Positions 36,315 to 48,015 of a DNA stretch of 64,000 nucleotides are shown one piece after another (the stretch's first letter is position 1; the number at the start of each line of letters is the position of its first letter). This DNA comes from Pseudocolwellia agarivorans. GTDB lineage: Bacteria > Pseudomonadota > Gammaproteobacteria > Enterobacterales > Alteromonadaceae. Where the stretch lies: assembly GCF_002000085.1 (NCBI RefSeq), contig NZ_MUZU01000009.1, positions 171,044 through 235,043 on the forward strand, written 5' to 3'. The notes under the pieces are model-generated. The model worked only from the letters and a program-made list of their open reading frames with translations. It was not told the origin of the DNA and did no database searches. Position numbers and translations under genes: made by a program.

Positions 36315-37862
36315 TTATTTAAAACGATATTCCCACTTAATATAAGCGTCAATTTCTGTATCGTCTTTATAAACGTTATTAGTGTCTGATGTATTAAGTT
36401 TATCAAATGTAGAATGAGTTAAAGTTAAACCCAAAGTAAAGCGCGAATCAAAAGCAATAAATTTATATTGCCCATCAAATTCTAATAAATCTTCAGCAAC
36501 CTTTGATACCTGATTACCAAGATTAATATTATTCGAAAAGCCGTCAGTATTATCAGTATTAAGCTCTACTTTTCTTAATTTAGCTTGCCAGCTATTACCT
36601 GATGCGGTCTGAATTAAAAAGGTTGTTACTAGCGATTGCGCATCATTATCATATGTAGAACCAATACTGCGTTGATAATAACGATACCCTGACTGGTAAG
36701 TTCCATGTTCATAAAAACAATTAAAACTCGTATTCACATCTCCACAAGCCACTTGTGTATCAGAATATTCAATATTAACTAACACTCTATGTTCAAATAA
36801 ACTAAAGCGTGTTTCTATACCGTACATATTAGCTTTATCAGTAATAAGACCTTCATTAGGAGAGCCATCTTCACCAATTGTTTGAAAATAAACAGCATAA
36901 GGTAATCCAAACACTACATCCGACCAACGAATATCGTAACCAGCTAAATGATTACCCTCATAAGTATTTAGTTCAGCATCACAAGTAGAATCACCATTCG
37001 CACACTTCTGGCCTCCTTTTAAAATATCGAAAAAATCTTTAATTGAGCCTGGCTGCCCTTCACCTGCCCACTGAAATGACCAGCTAGCACCAATTTCTAA
37101 GCCACGTATAGGGCGAAATGTTCCTCGGGTACTCCACATTAACGTATTCGATACCGCTCGATTTTCTTCTAATTTGGCCATTTGTGCTGTTAAAGTCCAA
37201 GGACCAATCCAACTTAACCAAGGTGTTTCAAAAGCATCCGAGTTATCTCGCGTAAGACTTATAGCGGGTAATGACCTTGCATTGGTACTCATGATTAAGT
37301 TGCTATCTATACTAGGTCCCCACCAACGATCAATCGCACCAGCACTAACAACCCAATTTCCTAATTTATACGCTAGAAAACTACCATCAATATTCATATC
37401 GCTTGCTTGATTTAATTCAGACGTTTCATTAATTCCCATGCGATAATTAACTTGCAATTTCCCTGCGAGATTCCCCACAAAAAAGTCATCTGATAATGCT
37501 ATATAACCCCGATCAAATTCACGATTACCATAACTAGTAAAACGATTAGCGTGACTCGCAAGATAAACACTTTTTTTAGTAATGTTTTGATTCTGAGATG
37601 CGTAATAATAGCTAAATTTCACATGATTGAGTGCTTGCTTTTGAGTATCTGTCAATAAATGAACTTTTGCCGATAAAATATCTGATTTTATCGCATTCCA
37701 CATAAGAGGATATGTTGTAACTGGAGCTGTTATAATACCCGCATCAGCAAGTAGTTGAATATCATTTCTTAAGGCAAGATCATCAGGCTCAACCCACGGC
37801 ACCGCATGACATAAAGTTATAATAAAAAAAGAAAAAACAGTAAAAACTGACTTAAAAAACAT
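36315..37862 (-). CDS. Capsule-assembly Wzi-family outer-membrane protein
   Basis: Wzi is an 18-stranded barrel that anchors capsular polysaccharide. From the ATG at 37862 (AGGA upstream; a GTG at 37898 extends the frame) the product is 515 residues with a signal peptide ending CHAVPW. Family features are the helical N-terminal plug (PDDLALRNDIQLLADAGI), DRGYIALSDDFFVGN, SAGAIDRWWGPSIDSNLI (the DRWWGP core) and FRPIRGLEIGASWSFQW, with an aromatic end KWEYRFK. Two glycosyltransferase genes start divergently 200 bases away, suggesting a surface-polysaccharide role. Confidence 0.85.
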   Translation of the reverse strand: MFFKSVFTVFSFFIITLCHAVPWVEPDDLALRNDIQLLADAGIITAPVTTYPLMWNAIKSDILSAKVHLLTDTQKQALNHVKFSYYYASQNQNITKKSVYLASHANRFTSYGNREFDRGYIALSDDFFVGNLAGKLQVNYRMGINETSELNQASDMNIDGSFLAYKLGNWVVSAGAIDRWWGPSIDSNLIMSTNARSLPAISLTRDNSDAFETPWLSWIGPWTLTAQMAKLEENRAVSNTLMWSTRGTFRPIRGLEIGASWSFQWAGEGQPGSIKDFFDILKGGQKCANGDSTCDAELNTYEGNHLAGYDIRWSDVVFGLPYAVYFQTIGEDGSPNEGLITDKANMYGIETRFSLFEHRVLVNIEYSDTQVACGDVNTSFNCFYEHGTYQSGYRYYQRSIGSTYDNDAQSLVTTFLIQTASGNSWQAKLRKVELNTDNTDGFSNNINLGNQVSKVAEDLLEFDGQYKFIAFDSRFTLGLTLTHSTFDKLNTSDTNNVYKDDTEIDAYIKWEYRFK

Positions 37863-38095
37863 TAAAATAATCCTAAAGAGCGTTAACCCAAAATTCACTT
37901 TACTTGCGCAAAGTAGAGCTGTGTTTTTTCAAAAACATGGGAAAAGTAAATGTTAAAATTATAACAGCGTTACCTCCTGAACACATCTACTGATTAAAAT
38001 AAGCAAGAATAAAACTATAAAAATTAGAGGCGTATAATGTTTTCAGGTATTATAAACTACGAATATCTCATTTTTATTATTAGGTTAAACTCCAA

Positions 38096-39271
38096 ATGAC
38101 ACCGAAAAACGTATTGTTTATACCTGTTTCTTCACCTTCAGGTATAGGTGAATATATGCGTTCATTAGTAATCGCTAAAGCACTTTTATTACAATGGCCT
38201 AAAATAAATATCCACTTCATCCTAAATAACCAAGTAGATTATATTAAAGATTGCCCGTACACCGTTCATACCTGCCAAAACTCTCCAACTAAAGATATTA
38301 AAGGTGTTAACAATATAATCAAAACTGTTCAGCCTGACTTAGTCATATTTGATGCTTCAGGTAGGGCAGCACACTTTAAACAAGCTAAGGCTGTAGGTGC
38401 CAAAGTTGCATTTATTTCACAACATAATAAAAAACGAAATAGAGGCCTAAAAATAAATCGTTTATTATTTACCGATATTCACTGGGTAGTTCAGCCCAAT
38501 TATTGCATGAAACCTTTGAATGCATTACAAAAAGCAAAGCTTCGATTATTTAATAAAAAAGAGCCCAAAAATATTGGTCCCGTGTTTGACCCTAATAATA
38601 AAAAAAATCAACAAGCGGTACTCAAACAATTTTCATTAATAGAAGAAAATTACTTTGTTTTCAATGCGGGCTCAGGAGGACATTTAATAGAAGGAAAACT
38701 TGCGGCAGATATTTATTATCAAGCCGCGCAAGCTTTTAATTTAAAAACCCAAATAAAGTGCGTTGTTATTTTTGGCAGTAATTATCCTAAAAACATACCT
38801 GAAGCGTTATTAGATTATTCATCAACGCTAGATCCAACAGAAAATAAAGATGCTAATAATACCAGTAACATTATTGGTATAAAAAACATTGATAATGCGG
38901 CATTTATTGCTCTAATTAGCGCTGCACAAGGCTGTGTAATAAGTGCTGGAGACACAATATTACAATGTATTGCTTTACATAAACCTTGTACAGCAGCACC
39001 TGTATCATCAGATCAACCAGTTCGCTTAACACACTGTCAAAATAAAAAACTCGTTCTCCCCGCAAAACCGACACCTGAAGACTTAACGAAACAAGCACTT
39101 CGTTTAATTGATAAAAAAGACGAACTCAGCCAAACTCTTGTGAAAAATATGGCTCAACAAGCACCAATAGACGGCTTAGCCATAATTATTGAAGATATAA
39201 TCTCTTTATTTACGAAGGCACCAGACAAAGCAAATGATAAAACGCTTAACAAAAGGAACAATACAAAATGA
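38096..39271 (+). CDS. GT-B-type glycosyltransferase-like protein
   Basis: A 391-residue cytoplasmic protein with a two-Rossmann-domain layout: N-terminal half beginning VLFIPVSSPSGIGEYMRSL with a glycine-containing first loop, and a C-terminal half with FNAGSGGHLIEGKLAAD and ISAGDTILQCIALHKPC, which matches the donor-binding region of MurG/UDP-glycosyltransferase-like proteins. Specific sugar and acceptor are unknown. It overlaps the next glycosyltransferase gene by 4 bases (ATGA), so they are coupled. Confidence 0.6.
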   Translation: MTPKNVLFIPVSSPSGIGEYMRSLVIAKALLLQWPKINIHFILNNQVDYIKDCPYTVHTCQNSPTKDIKGVNNIIKTVQPDLVIFDASGRAAHFKQAKAVGAKVAFISQHNKKRNRGLKINRLLFTDIHWVVQPNYCMKPLNALQKAKLRLFNKKEPKNIGPVFDPNNKKNQQAVLKQFSLIEENYFVFNAGSGGHLIEGKLAADIYYQAAQAFNLKTQIKCVVIFGSNYPKNIPEALLDYSSTLDPTENKDANNTSNIIGIKNIDNAAFIALISAAQGCVISAGDTILQCIALHKPCTAAPVSSDQPVRLTHCQNKKLVLPAKPTPEDLTKQALRLIDKKDELSQTLVKNMAQQAPIDGLAIIIEDIISLFTKAPDKANDKTLNKRNNTK

Positions 39272-40365
39272 AAAATATTGCCATAGTAATTGATGGTTTG
39301 ACTGGTGGTGGCGCAGAAAGAGTCATGATAAGTTTAGCGACAGAACTAATTTCTCAAGGCAATAAAGTTACGATTTTATCGTTAAGTAATCGCTGCGACT
39401 ACATCATTCCAGAAACTATTCCTGTTTTTTACTTGTTCCCTCATAAGGCGTCTAAAGTTGATCGTTTTTGGCAGAAAAAAGCCAGTATTAGAAAATTAGA
39501 AAATTGGTTTAAAGACGCTCAGCAACAAGGAAATACATTTGATTTAATATTATCTAATTTAGATAGGAGCAATAATTTACTTGCCCAAAGCTCAATAAAA
39601 CCTGTTTTTTATATTGTTCATAACAGTGTAGAAGAAGAATTAACTCGACAAAAAAAATTAGGTTTACTCGCTTACTGGTACTTACTTAAATCAAAGAAAA
39701 ACCTTTCGGGGAAAAACTTAATTACGGTATCACAAGGAATTGAACAAGAAATAATTAAAGGCAATACGATTACGCCCAAAAGTATTAGAACAATTTATAA
39801 CCCATTCGACATTAACGATATTCAACAAAAAGCATCAATAAGTAATTCGGCCATCCCTTCTGAACCATATATTATTCATGTGGGCCGCTTGGCAAAACAA
39901 AAGCGACACGATATTTTGTTCGCTGCATTATCAGAAGTAAAAACAGATATAAAATTAGTTTTGTTATGTAATAAACCAGAAAAAGCAAAAAAACTGGCTG
40001 CAAAATATGGCGTATCACATCGTTTAATTTTACCTGGCTTTCAAAAAAACCCATACAATTGGATAAAAAAAGCTAAAGCCCTAGTTTTAAGTTCTGATTA
40101 TGAAGGTTTTGGAAATGTATTATTAGAAGCGATCACCTTAAACACAATGGTTGTTAGCACTGATTGCCCACATGGACCTAATGAAATATTAACTAATGAA
40201 CTTAGTCAATTTTTAACACCTAGACGTGATCATAAAATGCTTGCAGATGCTATAGAGCGTGTTTTATCGTATGAAATTGATTTATCTAAGGCTGACATTC
40301 TTTCTAAAGTTACAGCACAACAAATTAGCCAACAATATTTATCATTAACTGAACACCAAGATTGA
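39268..40365 (+). CDS. GT4-family glycosyltransferase
   Basis: A 365-residue retaining glycosyltransferase. It opens with IVIDGLTGGGAERVMISLA (acceptor-side loop), has IIHVGRLAKQKRHDILFAAL in the middle and the E-x7-E donor motif in SSDYEGFGNVLLEAITLNT, then DCPHGPNEIL. This resembles GT4 enzymes that build surface polysaccharides or O-antigens (for example GalNAc transferases of the PglH/PglJ type). Coupled with the preceding gene; both are probably part of polysaccharide synthesis together with the divergent Wzi-like protein. Confidence 0.85.
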   Translation: MKNIAIVIDGLTGGGAERVMISLATELISQGNKVTILSLSNRCDYIIPETIPVFYLFPHKASKVDRFWQKKASIRKLENWFKDAQQQGNTFDLILSNLDRSNNLLAQSSIKPVFYIVHNSVEEELTRQKKLGLLAYWYLLKSKKNLSGKNLITVSQGIEQEIIKGNTITPKSIRTIYNPFDINDIQQKASISNSAIPSEPYIIHVGRLAKQKRHDILFAALSEVKTDIKLVLLCNKPEKAKKLAAKYGVSHRLILPGFQKNPYNWIKKAKALVLSSDYEGFGNVLLEAITLNTMVVSTDCPHGPNEILTNELSQFLTPRRDHKMLADAIERVLSYEIDLSKADILSKVTAQQISQQYLSLTEHQD

Positions 40366-40486
40366 CAAAACTAGCGCCCCGCCAATTAAATTTTCATAGT
40401 GTTATTTCTTTTTGTATAAACAAAATAAACGGCTAACTCTAAAAAACGAAAGCAACTAATTAAAGACGGTTCAATTAAAAAAGCAT

Positions 40487-40545
40487 AATCTATAATGAAA
40501 ATTTATAGATTTTCATTGACACTATCTAGTTAAATGAGTTACTAA
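40487..40545 (+). promoter_or_regulatory. Probable leu operon promoter with adjacent inverted repeat
   Basis: TTGACA at 40516-40521, then an 18-base spacer and TACTAA (40540-40545) as a weak -10 box; transcription would start about 40 bases before the leader peptide ATG. Immediately upstream lies a perfect inverted repeat AATCTATAA (40487-40495) / TTATAGATT (40503-40511), a possible operator or the end of the glycosyltransferase transcript. The rest of 40366-40486 shows nothing. Confidence 0.45.
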
Positions 40546-40588
40546 TAATCACAAATAAATATCAATGAAACTAATATTAAACAATAAT

Positions 40589-40666
40589 ATGAATTTTTTA
40601 ACCGCTACAACTAAAAATTTACTCCTCCTCGTAGATAAAATACGCGGATACTGTTTTATTGTTTAA
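40589..40666 (+). CDS. leuL: leu operon leader peptide
   Basis: A 25-residue open frame starting at ATG 40589 and ending at TAA 40664-40666 with four consecutive leucine codons (TTA CTC CTC CTC, residues 11-14) plus one more leucine. It ends 21 bases before a strong terminator ahead of leuA. Ribosome stalling at the leucine codons under leucine starvation would let the leader fold into the antiterminator. The codon run, placement and downstream structures are all as in known leuL attenuators; the Shine-Dalgarno is weak. Confidence 0.88.
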   Translation: MNFLTATTKNLLLLVDKIRGYCFIV

Positions 40667-40719
40667 AATTTATAAAGAATAAATATCAAACCCGCGCTAT
40701 AATTCGCGGGTTTTTTTTT
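40643..40719 (+). terminator. leu attenuator (antiterminator plus intrinsic terminator)
   Basis: Terminator stem AAACCCGCG (40688-40696) with CGCGGGTTT (40705-40713) and nine T (40711-40719). The left arm's CCGCG (40692-40696) can instead pair with CGCGG at 40643-40647, inside the end of the leader frame, forming the competing antiterminator. Together with leuL this gives leucine-dependent attenuation. Confidence 0.85.
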
Positions 40720-40758
40720 GCCTGCGTACTTAAGTGTATAACCGCCAAGGACATAACC

Positions 40759-42309
40759 ATGAATGACAAAGTAATAATATTTGATACGACCTTAAGAGAC
40801 GGTGAGCAGGCATTAACAGCTAGTTTATCAGTAAATGAAAAAATCCAAATAGCTCAAGCGTTAGAGCGTTTAGGTGTAGATATTATTGAAGCGGGTTTTC
40901 CTGTATCTTCACCCGGTGATTTTCACTCAGTGCAAGAAATAGCTCGCACCGTTAAAAACTCTATAGTGTGTGGTTTATCTCGTGCTGTAGAAGCTGATAT
41001 AAAAGCCTGTGCTGATTCAATGAGTGTTGCTGAACAATTCCGTATTCATACCTTTATCTCTACCTCAGATGTTCACGTACAGCAAAAATTACGTAAGGGT
41101 TTTGACGATGTTGAAGCTATGGCATTACATGCAATTAAATATGCACGTAACTTTACTGACGATGTGGAGTTTTCTTGTGAAGATGCTGGCCGTACACCAA
41201 TTGATAACTTATGTCGTATGGTTGAAAATGCAATTAAAGCAGGCGCGTCAACTATCAATATTCCTGATACTGTAGGTTATACTTTACCTAACGAGTTTGG
41301 CGGAATTATTACACAATTATTCAACCGTGTTCCTAATATTGACCAAGCAGTAATTTCTGTACATTGTCATAACGATTTAGGTTTAGCAGTGGCCAACTCA
41401 ATTTCTGCTGTACAAGCGGGTGCGCGACAAATTGAATGTACCGTTAACGGTATTGGTGAACGTGCGGGTAACTGTTCATTAGAAGAAATTGCGATGATCA
41501 TGAAAACGCGTCAAGATTTAATGAATGTTCATACGAACATCAATCATCAAGAAATTGCTCGTACCTCCAAGCTAGTTAGTCATTTATGTAATATGCCAAT
41601 ACAACCAAACAAAGCAATTGTAGGCAGTAATGCTTTTAGTCATTCTTCAGGCATTCATCAAGATGGTATGTTGAAAGCGTCTAATACTTACGAAATTATG
41701 ACACCTGAAAGTGTCGGCATCAGCAAAACAAAATTAAACTTAACCTCTCGTAGTGGTCGCCATGTAATTAAACACAGAATGGGCACATTAGGCTACAACG
41801 AAGACGATTTCGACATTGAAGCATTATATGAAGACTTCTTAAAATTAGCTGATAAAAAAGGCCAAGTATTTGATGATGATTTAGAAGCCTTATTATTTAA
41901 TATTCAACAACAAGATAGCCAAGAGCATTACCAAATTTTAGATATTAACGTACAGTCTGGTAGTGGTGAATTTGCTACAGCGGGCGTTAAATTAAGCGTA
42001 GGTGATAAAATACAAACAAAATCAGCTACAGGTAATGGTCCTGTAGATGCGCTATATCAAGCTATTAAAAAAGCCGTTGATGAAGAAATTGAAGTTGCTG
42101 ATTATAAAATATCGAATAAAGGTGCAGGTGAAGACGGCTTAGGTGTCGCTAATTTAGTCGTAAAATGGCAAGACCGTAATTTTCATGGCTACGGTATTGC
42201 AACCGATGTAATTGAAGCGTCAGGGCAAGCATTTGTATCAGCATTAAACGCAATACAACGCGCAAAACACATTGCCGCATTACGTGAAGAACGTAAAGCA
42301 AATAAATAG
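40759..42309 (+). CDS. leuA: 2-isopropylmalate synthase
   Basis: First committed step of leucine synthesis: condenses acetyl-CoA with 2-ketoisovalerate. The 516-residue protein has the catalytic TIM barrel ([27 protein letters not shown] with the metal ligands, [12 protein letters not shown]) and a C-terminal regulatory domain (about 390-516) where leucine feedback binding is expected. AAGGA precedes the ATG. It is the first gene of leuABCD behind the attenuator. Confidence 0.97.
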   Translation: MNDKVIIFDTTLRDGEQALTASLSVNEKIQIAQALERLGVDIIEAGFPVSSPGDFHSVQEIARTVKNSIVCGLSRAVEADIKACADSMSVAEQFRIHTFISTSDVHVQQKLRKGFDDVEAMALHAIKYARNFTDDVEFSCEDAGRTPIDNLCRMVENAIKAGASTINIPDTVGYTLPNEFGGIITQLFNRVPNIDQAVISVHCHNDLGLAVANSISAVQAGARQIECTVNGIGERAGNCSLEEIAMIMKTRQDLMNVHTNINHQEIARTSKLVSHLCNMPIQPNKAIVGSNAFSHSSGIHQDGMLKASNTYEIMTPESVGISKTKLNLTSRSGRHVIKHRMGTLGYNEDDFDIEALYEDFLKLADKKGQVFDDDLEALLFNIQQQDSQEHYQILDINVQSGSGEFATAGVKLSVGDKIQTKSATGNGPVDALYQAIKKAVDEEIEVADYKISNKGAGEDGLGVANLVVKWQDRNFHGYGIATDVIEASGQAFVSALNAIQRAKHIAALREERKANK

Positions 42310-42408
42310 TAATAAGAATATTTAAAGCGGACTTACTACAAAAATTTACCACAAATAGCTGAATGTACTAGTAAGTTCAACAAATTAAGTAACAAATAAA
42401 GTAGGTAA

Positions 42409-43506
<1,098 letters not shown>

Positions 43507-43508
43507 TC

Positions 43509-44921
43509 ATGGCAACTACTTTATACGAAAAATTATATTTTCAACATTTAGTTGAAAGCAAAGAAGGTGAAACACCACTTTTATATGTAGATCGTCATTT
43601 AATTCATGAAGTGACTACCCCACAAGCTTTCGCTAACTTAAAGTTTCATAACCGCGTTGTTCGTCGTCCTCAACAAACCATAGCAACGATGGATCACAAC
43701 ATATCAACGCGTAAAGCAGATATTGATGCTGCAGGCCCTGCAGGTGCTAACCAGTTACGTACTTTAGAAGAAAACTGTAAAGAATTTGGTATCAAACTTT
43801 TTGGTATGGGTCATAAAAACCAAGGTATTGTTCATGTAATGGGACCCGAGTTAGGTATTACTCAACCAGGTCAAATTATTGTATGTGGTGATTCGCATAC
43901 AGCAACACATGGTGCGTTTGGCGCATTAGCTTTTGGTATTGGTACTTCAGAAGTTGAGCATGTATTAGCAACTCAAACACTTCGTCAAAATCGTGCTAAA
44001 AGCATGAAAATTGAAGTAACAGGTAAAGTAGGCAAAGGTATTAGCGCTAAAGATATTATCTTAGCCATTATTGGTAAAACGGGTTCAGCAGGTGCAACAG
44101 GCTATGTTGTTGAATACTGTGGGGAAGCTATTGAAGCATTAACCATGGAAGAGCGTATGACCATTTGTAATATGAGCATAGAATTCGGTGCAAAAGCTGG
44201 CTTAATAGCTCCAGATCAAACAACATTTGATTACTTACAACATAAGGAATACGCGCCTAAACTAGACGATTGGGATGCGGCTGTCGCTTATTGGAAAACA
44301 TTAAAAACAGATGATAATGCAACATTTGATCATGTATTAACCTTAAAAGGTGAAGACATCAAGTCGCAAATGACTTGGGGTACAACTCCAGGACAAGTAA
44401 CATCGATTGATTCTGTTGTTCCATCTCCTGACGACTTTTCTGATCCTGTTGAAAAAGAGTCTTGTGTTAAAGCATTAAAATACATGGGATTAACTGCAGG
44501 CACTAAATTAACAGATGTCACCGTTAATAAAGTATTTATAGGCTCTTGTACTAACTCACGTATTGAAGATTTACGCGCTGCAGCCAGTATCGTTAGCGAT
44601 TACGCGAAACAGAATAAAAAAGTATCTGATACTGTTGATGCTATTGTTGTACCGGGTTCATACCGCGTAAAAGCCCAGGCAGAAGAAGAAGGTTTATCAC
44701 AAATATTTATTGATGCAGGTTTTGAATGGCGCTTACCCGGTTGTTCAATGTGTTTAGGTATGAATGATGACCGTTTAGAGCCAGGTGATCGCTGTGCTTC
44801 TACATCAAACCGAAACTTTGAGGGCCGTCAAGGTCGTGATAGTCGTACTCATTTAGTCAGTCCTGAAGTTGCAGCGGCTGCCGCAATTGAAGGTCGCTTT
44901 GTTGACCTTAACGCTAAATAG
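43509..44921 (+). CDS. leuC: 3-isopropylmalate dehydratase large subunit
   Basis: The iron-sulfur subunit of isopropylmalate isomerase (470 residues, aconitase family). The three cluster cysteines are in [13 protein letters not shown] and [13 protein letters not shown]. Other hallmarks are [19 protein letters not shown] and [10 protein letters not shown]. Its Shine-Dalgarno AAGGAG lies in the end of leuB. Forms a heterodimer with LeuD encoded next. Confidence 0.97.
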   Translation: MATTLYEKLYFQHLVESKEGETPLLYVDRHLIHEVTTPQAFANLKFHNRVVRRPQQTIATMDHNISTRKADIDAAGPAGANQLRTLEENCKEFGIKLFGMGHKNQGIVHVMGPELGITQPGQIIVCGDSHTATHGAFGALAFGIGTSEVEHVLATQTLRQNRAKSMKIEVTGKVGKGISAKDIILAIIGKTGSAGATGYVVEYCGEAIEALTMEERMTICNMSIEFGAKAGLIAPDQTTFDYLQHKEYAPKLDDWDAAVAYWKTLKTDDNATFDHVLTLKGEDIKSQMTWGTTPGQVTSIDSVVPSPDDFSDPVEKESCVKALKYMGLTAGTKLTDVTVNKVFIGSCTNSRIEDLRAAASIVSDYAKQNKKVSDTVDAIVVPGSYRVKAQAEEEGLSQIFIDAGFEWRLPGCSMCLGMNDDRLEPGDRCASTSNRNFEGRQGRDSRTHLVSPEVAAAAAIEGRFVDLNAK

Positions 44922-44930
44922 GAGCAAGTA

Positions 44931-45527
44931 ATGGAAAAATTTACATCACATACAGGTTTAGTTGCTCCGTTAGATATGGCTAACGTAGATACCGACCAAA
45001 TTATCCCAAAACAGTTTTTACAAAAAACAGAACGTATAGGTTTTGGTCAGCATTTATTTAATGATTGGCGTTATTTAGACAATAACGGCACACAAGAAAA
45101 TCCTGATTTTGTTTTAAACTACCCGCAATATAAAGGGGCGAGTATTTTATTAACACGTGAAAATTTTGGTTGTGGTTCAAGCCGAGAGCATGCTCCATGG
45201 GCATTACAAGAGTTCGGCTTTGATGTAATTATCGCACCAAGCTTTGCTGACATCTTTTACGGTAACTGTATCAACATAGGCATTGTGCCAGTTAAATTAA
45301 CTGATGATGAAATTCAGCAGTTATTTGAAGCGGCAGAAGCTAACAACATCCATATTACGGTTGATCTTCCTAGCCAAAGTATTTCATGTGGTGAGTTAAC
45401 TTTTAATTTTCAGATGAATACATTCCACAAGTATTGCTTAGCTGAAGGTGTTGATAGTGTTGGTTGGACATTAAATAAAATAGACTTAATTGAAGCGTTT
45501 GAAGCGAAGCGTCCAAGCTGGGCTTAA
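44931..45527 (+). CDS. leuD: 3-isopropylmalate dehydratase small subunit
   Basis: The 198-residue swivelling-domain partner of LeuC. Typical features are the start [39 protein letters not shown] (substrate-binding loop) and FADIFYGNC. It begins 9 bases after leuC with AGGAG upstream, and a terminator follows, closing the leuABCD operon. Confidence 0.97.
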   Translation: MEKFTSHTGLVAPLDMANVDTDQIIPKQFLQKTERIGFGQHLFNDWRYLDNNGTQENPDFVLNYPQYKGASILLTRENFGCGSSREHAPWALQEFGFDVIIAPSFADIFYGNCINIGIVPVKLTDDEIQQLFEAAEANNIHITVDLPSQSISCGELTFNFQMNTFHKYCLAEGVDSVGWTLNKIDLIEAFEAKRPSWA

Positions 45528-45584
45528 TAACAATCTCAAGCATTAATTAGCTTAGAAAATAAGAGCAATACTCTTCAAATAAAT

Positions 45585-45622
45585 AAAGGCAACGTTCATT
45601 TATAATGATACGTTGCCTTTTT
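45585..45622 (+). terminator. Terminator of the leu operon
   Basis: AAAGGCAACGT (45585-45595) pairs with ACGTTGCCTTT (45610-45620), with further pairing in the loop, followed by TT. The remaining spacer to 45808 shows nothing notable. Confidence 0.85.
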
Positions 45623-45808
45623 ACAATAACCTGATACATATAATAATTCCCTATTTTTCCGCAACTAAATTACAACAGTAATTCCATCACAAAAATATCA
45701 ATCATGAACTATAATTTACCTAATAACTGATTTATGATGAATCTATCGATTTATACCTAGTAAAAAATTAGTATAAAAATAACTAAAACGTCTCACTTAG
45801 GATTTTAA

Positions 45809-47035
45809 ATGTCAAACTCGGATAATGTTTTAGAAAAACAAAAAAAAATACCATTAAATCAATTAACCCTTGGTATGTATGTTTTATCCATTTTCACTAA
45901 AAATAAAGACGTAAATATAAAATCTGAAGGCTATATATTAAAAGAATCAAGCATCGAGCAACTGAAAAAATCGCATGTAACTTATGTGATCATAGACCCA
46001 TCAAAAACCAAACAAAATGACGCCACAAAAGACAGTGAAACAGCTACAGCAGAAAAGTCATCAATACCCGAACCTAAAGATCTTACAACCTCTTTAGACA
46101 AAGAAATTAAAACGGCTAATAAGCTTTATAACAACGCTAAAGCCTTACAAGAAAAAATATTGCAAGATATCACTTTAAACAAAATTATTGACACTAATGC
46201 TGTTCAAGAAAGTACTGACGCAATTGTTGATTCCATTTTTAGAAATCCTGATGCTCTTTTATGTATGACTCGCTTAAGGATGAAAGATGATTATCTTGTT
46301 GAACATTCTCTTAATGTATCTATTCTAATGACCATATTTTGCAAGCACTTAAACATTGAGCGAAAGGTGATGGAACAACTAGCTTTAGGCGCTTTTTTAC
46401 ATGATATAGGTAAGGTTCTTATTCCTGATCATATATTACATAAGCCAAGTAAGCTTACTTCAGATGAATATGAAATAATGAAAACTCATGTAGTTTTAGG
46501 TGTAGAAGCACTTAAAGAAACCCCTCACGTTTCTAATATTGTAATGTCAGTTGTAAAAGAGCACCATGAGCGAATCGATGGGAAAGGTTACCCAAATCAA
46601 TTAGAAGCTAAAGACATCTCTTTATATGGCCGTATGATTGCGATTGTTGACAGTTACGATGCAATGACAGCAGAAAGAGTATACAAAGCAGGTATGCACC
46701 CTATTAGAGCTTTTAAAATACTGATGAGTGAATCACCCAATAGTTATGATAAAGCATTAGTTGAGCAATTTATTCAATGTTTAGGGCTTTACCCTATTGG
46801 GACTCTCGTAAAGCTAAACAGTGGTAAAGTAGGATTGATCAGTCGTCTTAACAAAAATAAACCACTAAATCCTTTTGTGCGCGTTTTTTACAATACGCGT
46901 TTAAATCAAGTGATCACAATGGAAGAGCTAGATTTAAGTAAGCCCAAATACAACGACCAAATAGCGAGTTGTATTAAACCAGAAGAATTTAATTTAGATT
47001 TACTTAAATTTTTTAAAAATGCTTTTATCGATTAG
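45809..47035 (+). CDS. HD-GYP cyclic-di-GMP phosphodiesterase with DUF3391 domain
   Basis: A 408-residue cytoplasmic protein. The N-terminal DUF3391 segment (about 10-140) precedes an HD-GYP domain (about 155-330) with intact residues: LVEHSLNVSILM, GAFLHDIGKVLIP (HD), VVKEHHERIDGKGYP (HH and GYP) and IAIVDSYDAMT. All metal ligands are present, so it should degrade cyclic-di-GMP. The gene is monocistronic, convergent with a diguanylate-cyclase response regulator. Confidence 0.92.
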   Translation: MSNSDNVLEKQKKIPLNQLTLGMYVLSIFTKNKDVNIKSEGYILKESSIEQLKKSHVTYVIIDPSKTKQNDATKDSETATAEKSSIPEPKDLTTSLDKEIKTANKLYNNAKALQEKILQDITLNKIIDTNAVQESTDAIVDSIFRNPDALLCMTRLRMKDDYLVEHSLNVSILMTIFCKHLNIERKVMEQLALGAFLHDIGKVLIPDHILHKPSKLTSDEYEIMKTHVVLGVEALKETPHVSNIVMSVVKEHHERIDGKGYPNQLEAKDISLYGRMIAIVDSYDAMTAERVYKAGMHPIRAFKILMSESPNSYDKALVEQFIQCLGLYPIGTLVKLNSGKVGLISRLNKNKPLNPFVRVFYNTRLNQVITMEELDLSKPKYNDQIASCIKPEEFNLDLLKFFKNAFID

Positions 47036-47078
47036 TTTTTCCTATACCCGGCAACATTGAATGGAAAACGAGCATGAG

Positions 47079-47984
47079 CTAATTCAAAGGAACAATATTA
47101 ATTCTATTACGGCCATTAGATTTAACGTCATACAATAACTCGTCAGCCTTATTTAATGCATCAAGTCCGCTATGTTTGGCACTTTTTCCACAAACGACGA
47201 CAGCCCCCACACTTAGTGTAAGTTGTTCAGAAACATTTGAATACTCATGTTTTATTGCTTTTAAATGCACAGCTTGCATCATTTTTTCGATCAATTCGAG
47301 TGCTGAGGTAATATTGCAATCTGCACAAATTACAACAAATTCTTCTCCTCCATACCGAGCAACAAAATACTCTTTACTCGTACAGGCTTCTTTTAACGCA
47401 ATAGCCACCTGCTTTAATGCTATATCGCCAGCACCATGTCCATAGTTATCATTATATAATTTAAAAAAATCTATATCGATCAATGCTATCATCATAGTGG
47501 CTTCATTCAATTGATTTTTTGCAACTTCATTTTTCAGAACAACATCCATCTGGCGACGATTAAAAACCCCCGTTAAAGCGTCTAAATGAGCAATATCGTG
47601 TAGCATTTTACGTTGATTAATTAACTCTAAATGCATCATGACACGAGCAATAACGATATTCGGCTTAAAAGGTTTATAAATATAATCGCAACCACCTAAA
47701 TCAAAGCCTCTAGCTTCATCATCATCATTGGCTAACCCCGTAATAAAAATCACTGATATGTTCATGGTTTCAGGTGTTTTTTTAATAACGCTGATAACTT
47801 CAAATCCTGATAAATCAGGCATAACGACATCAAGTAACATAAGGTCTGGCAAATGTTTTTTAGCTAGCTCTATTGCTTGCATACCGTTTTTAGCAAAAAT
47901 AATTTTAGCTTGCTCTTGTAGTAAGTCTCTTAGAATTTTTCTATTCGACTTATCATCATCTACAATTAAAATCGTTTGTTCCAA
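47079..47984 (-). CDS. Response regulator diguanylate cyclase (REC-GGDEF)
   Basis: A 301-residue protein with a receiver domain (about 1-120; phospho-acceptor Asp in DLMLLDVVMPDLSG, IYKPFKPNIV near its end) and an active-type GGDEF domain (about 135-300; LTGVFNRRQMD, ARYGGEEFVVICA). It should make cyclic-di-GMP when phosphorylated. It begins 31 bases after the giant hybrid kinase on the same strand and is the natural output partner of that sensor. Confidence 0.93.
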   Translation of the reverse strand: MEQTILIVDDDKSNRKILRDLLQEQAKIIFAKNGMQAIELAKKHLPDLMLLDVVMPDLSGFEVISVIKKTPETMNISVIFITGLANDDDEARGFDLGGCDYIYKPFKPNIVIARVMMHLELINQRKMLHDIAHLDALTGVFNRRQMDVVLKNEVAKNQLNEATMMIALIDIDFFKLYNDNYGHGAGDIALKQVAIALKEACTSKEYFVARYGGEEFVVICADCNITSALELIEKMMQAVHLKAIKHEYSNVSEQLTLSVGAVVVCGKSAKHSGLDALNKADELLYDVKSNGRNRINIVPLN

Positions 47985-48015
47985 AATTTATCTTTCCTAA
48001 ATATACAATGAGTAA

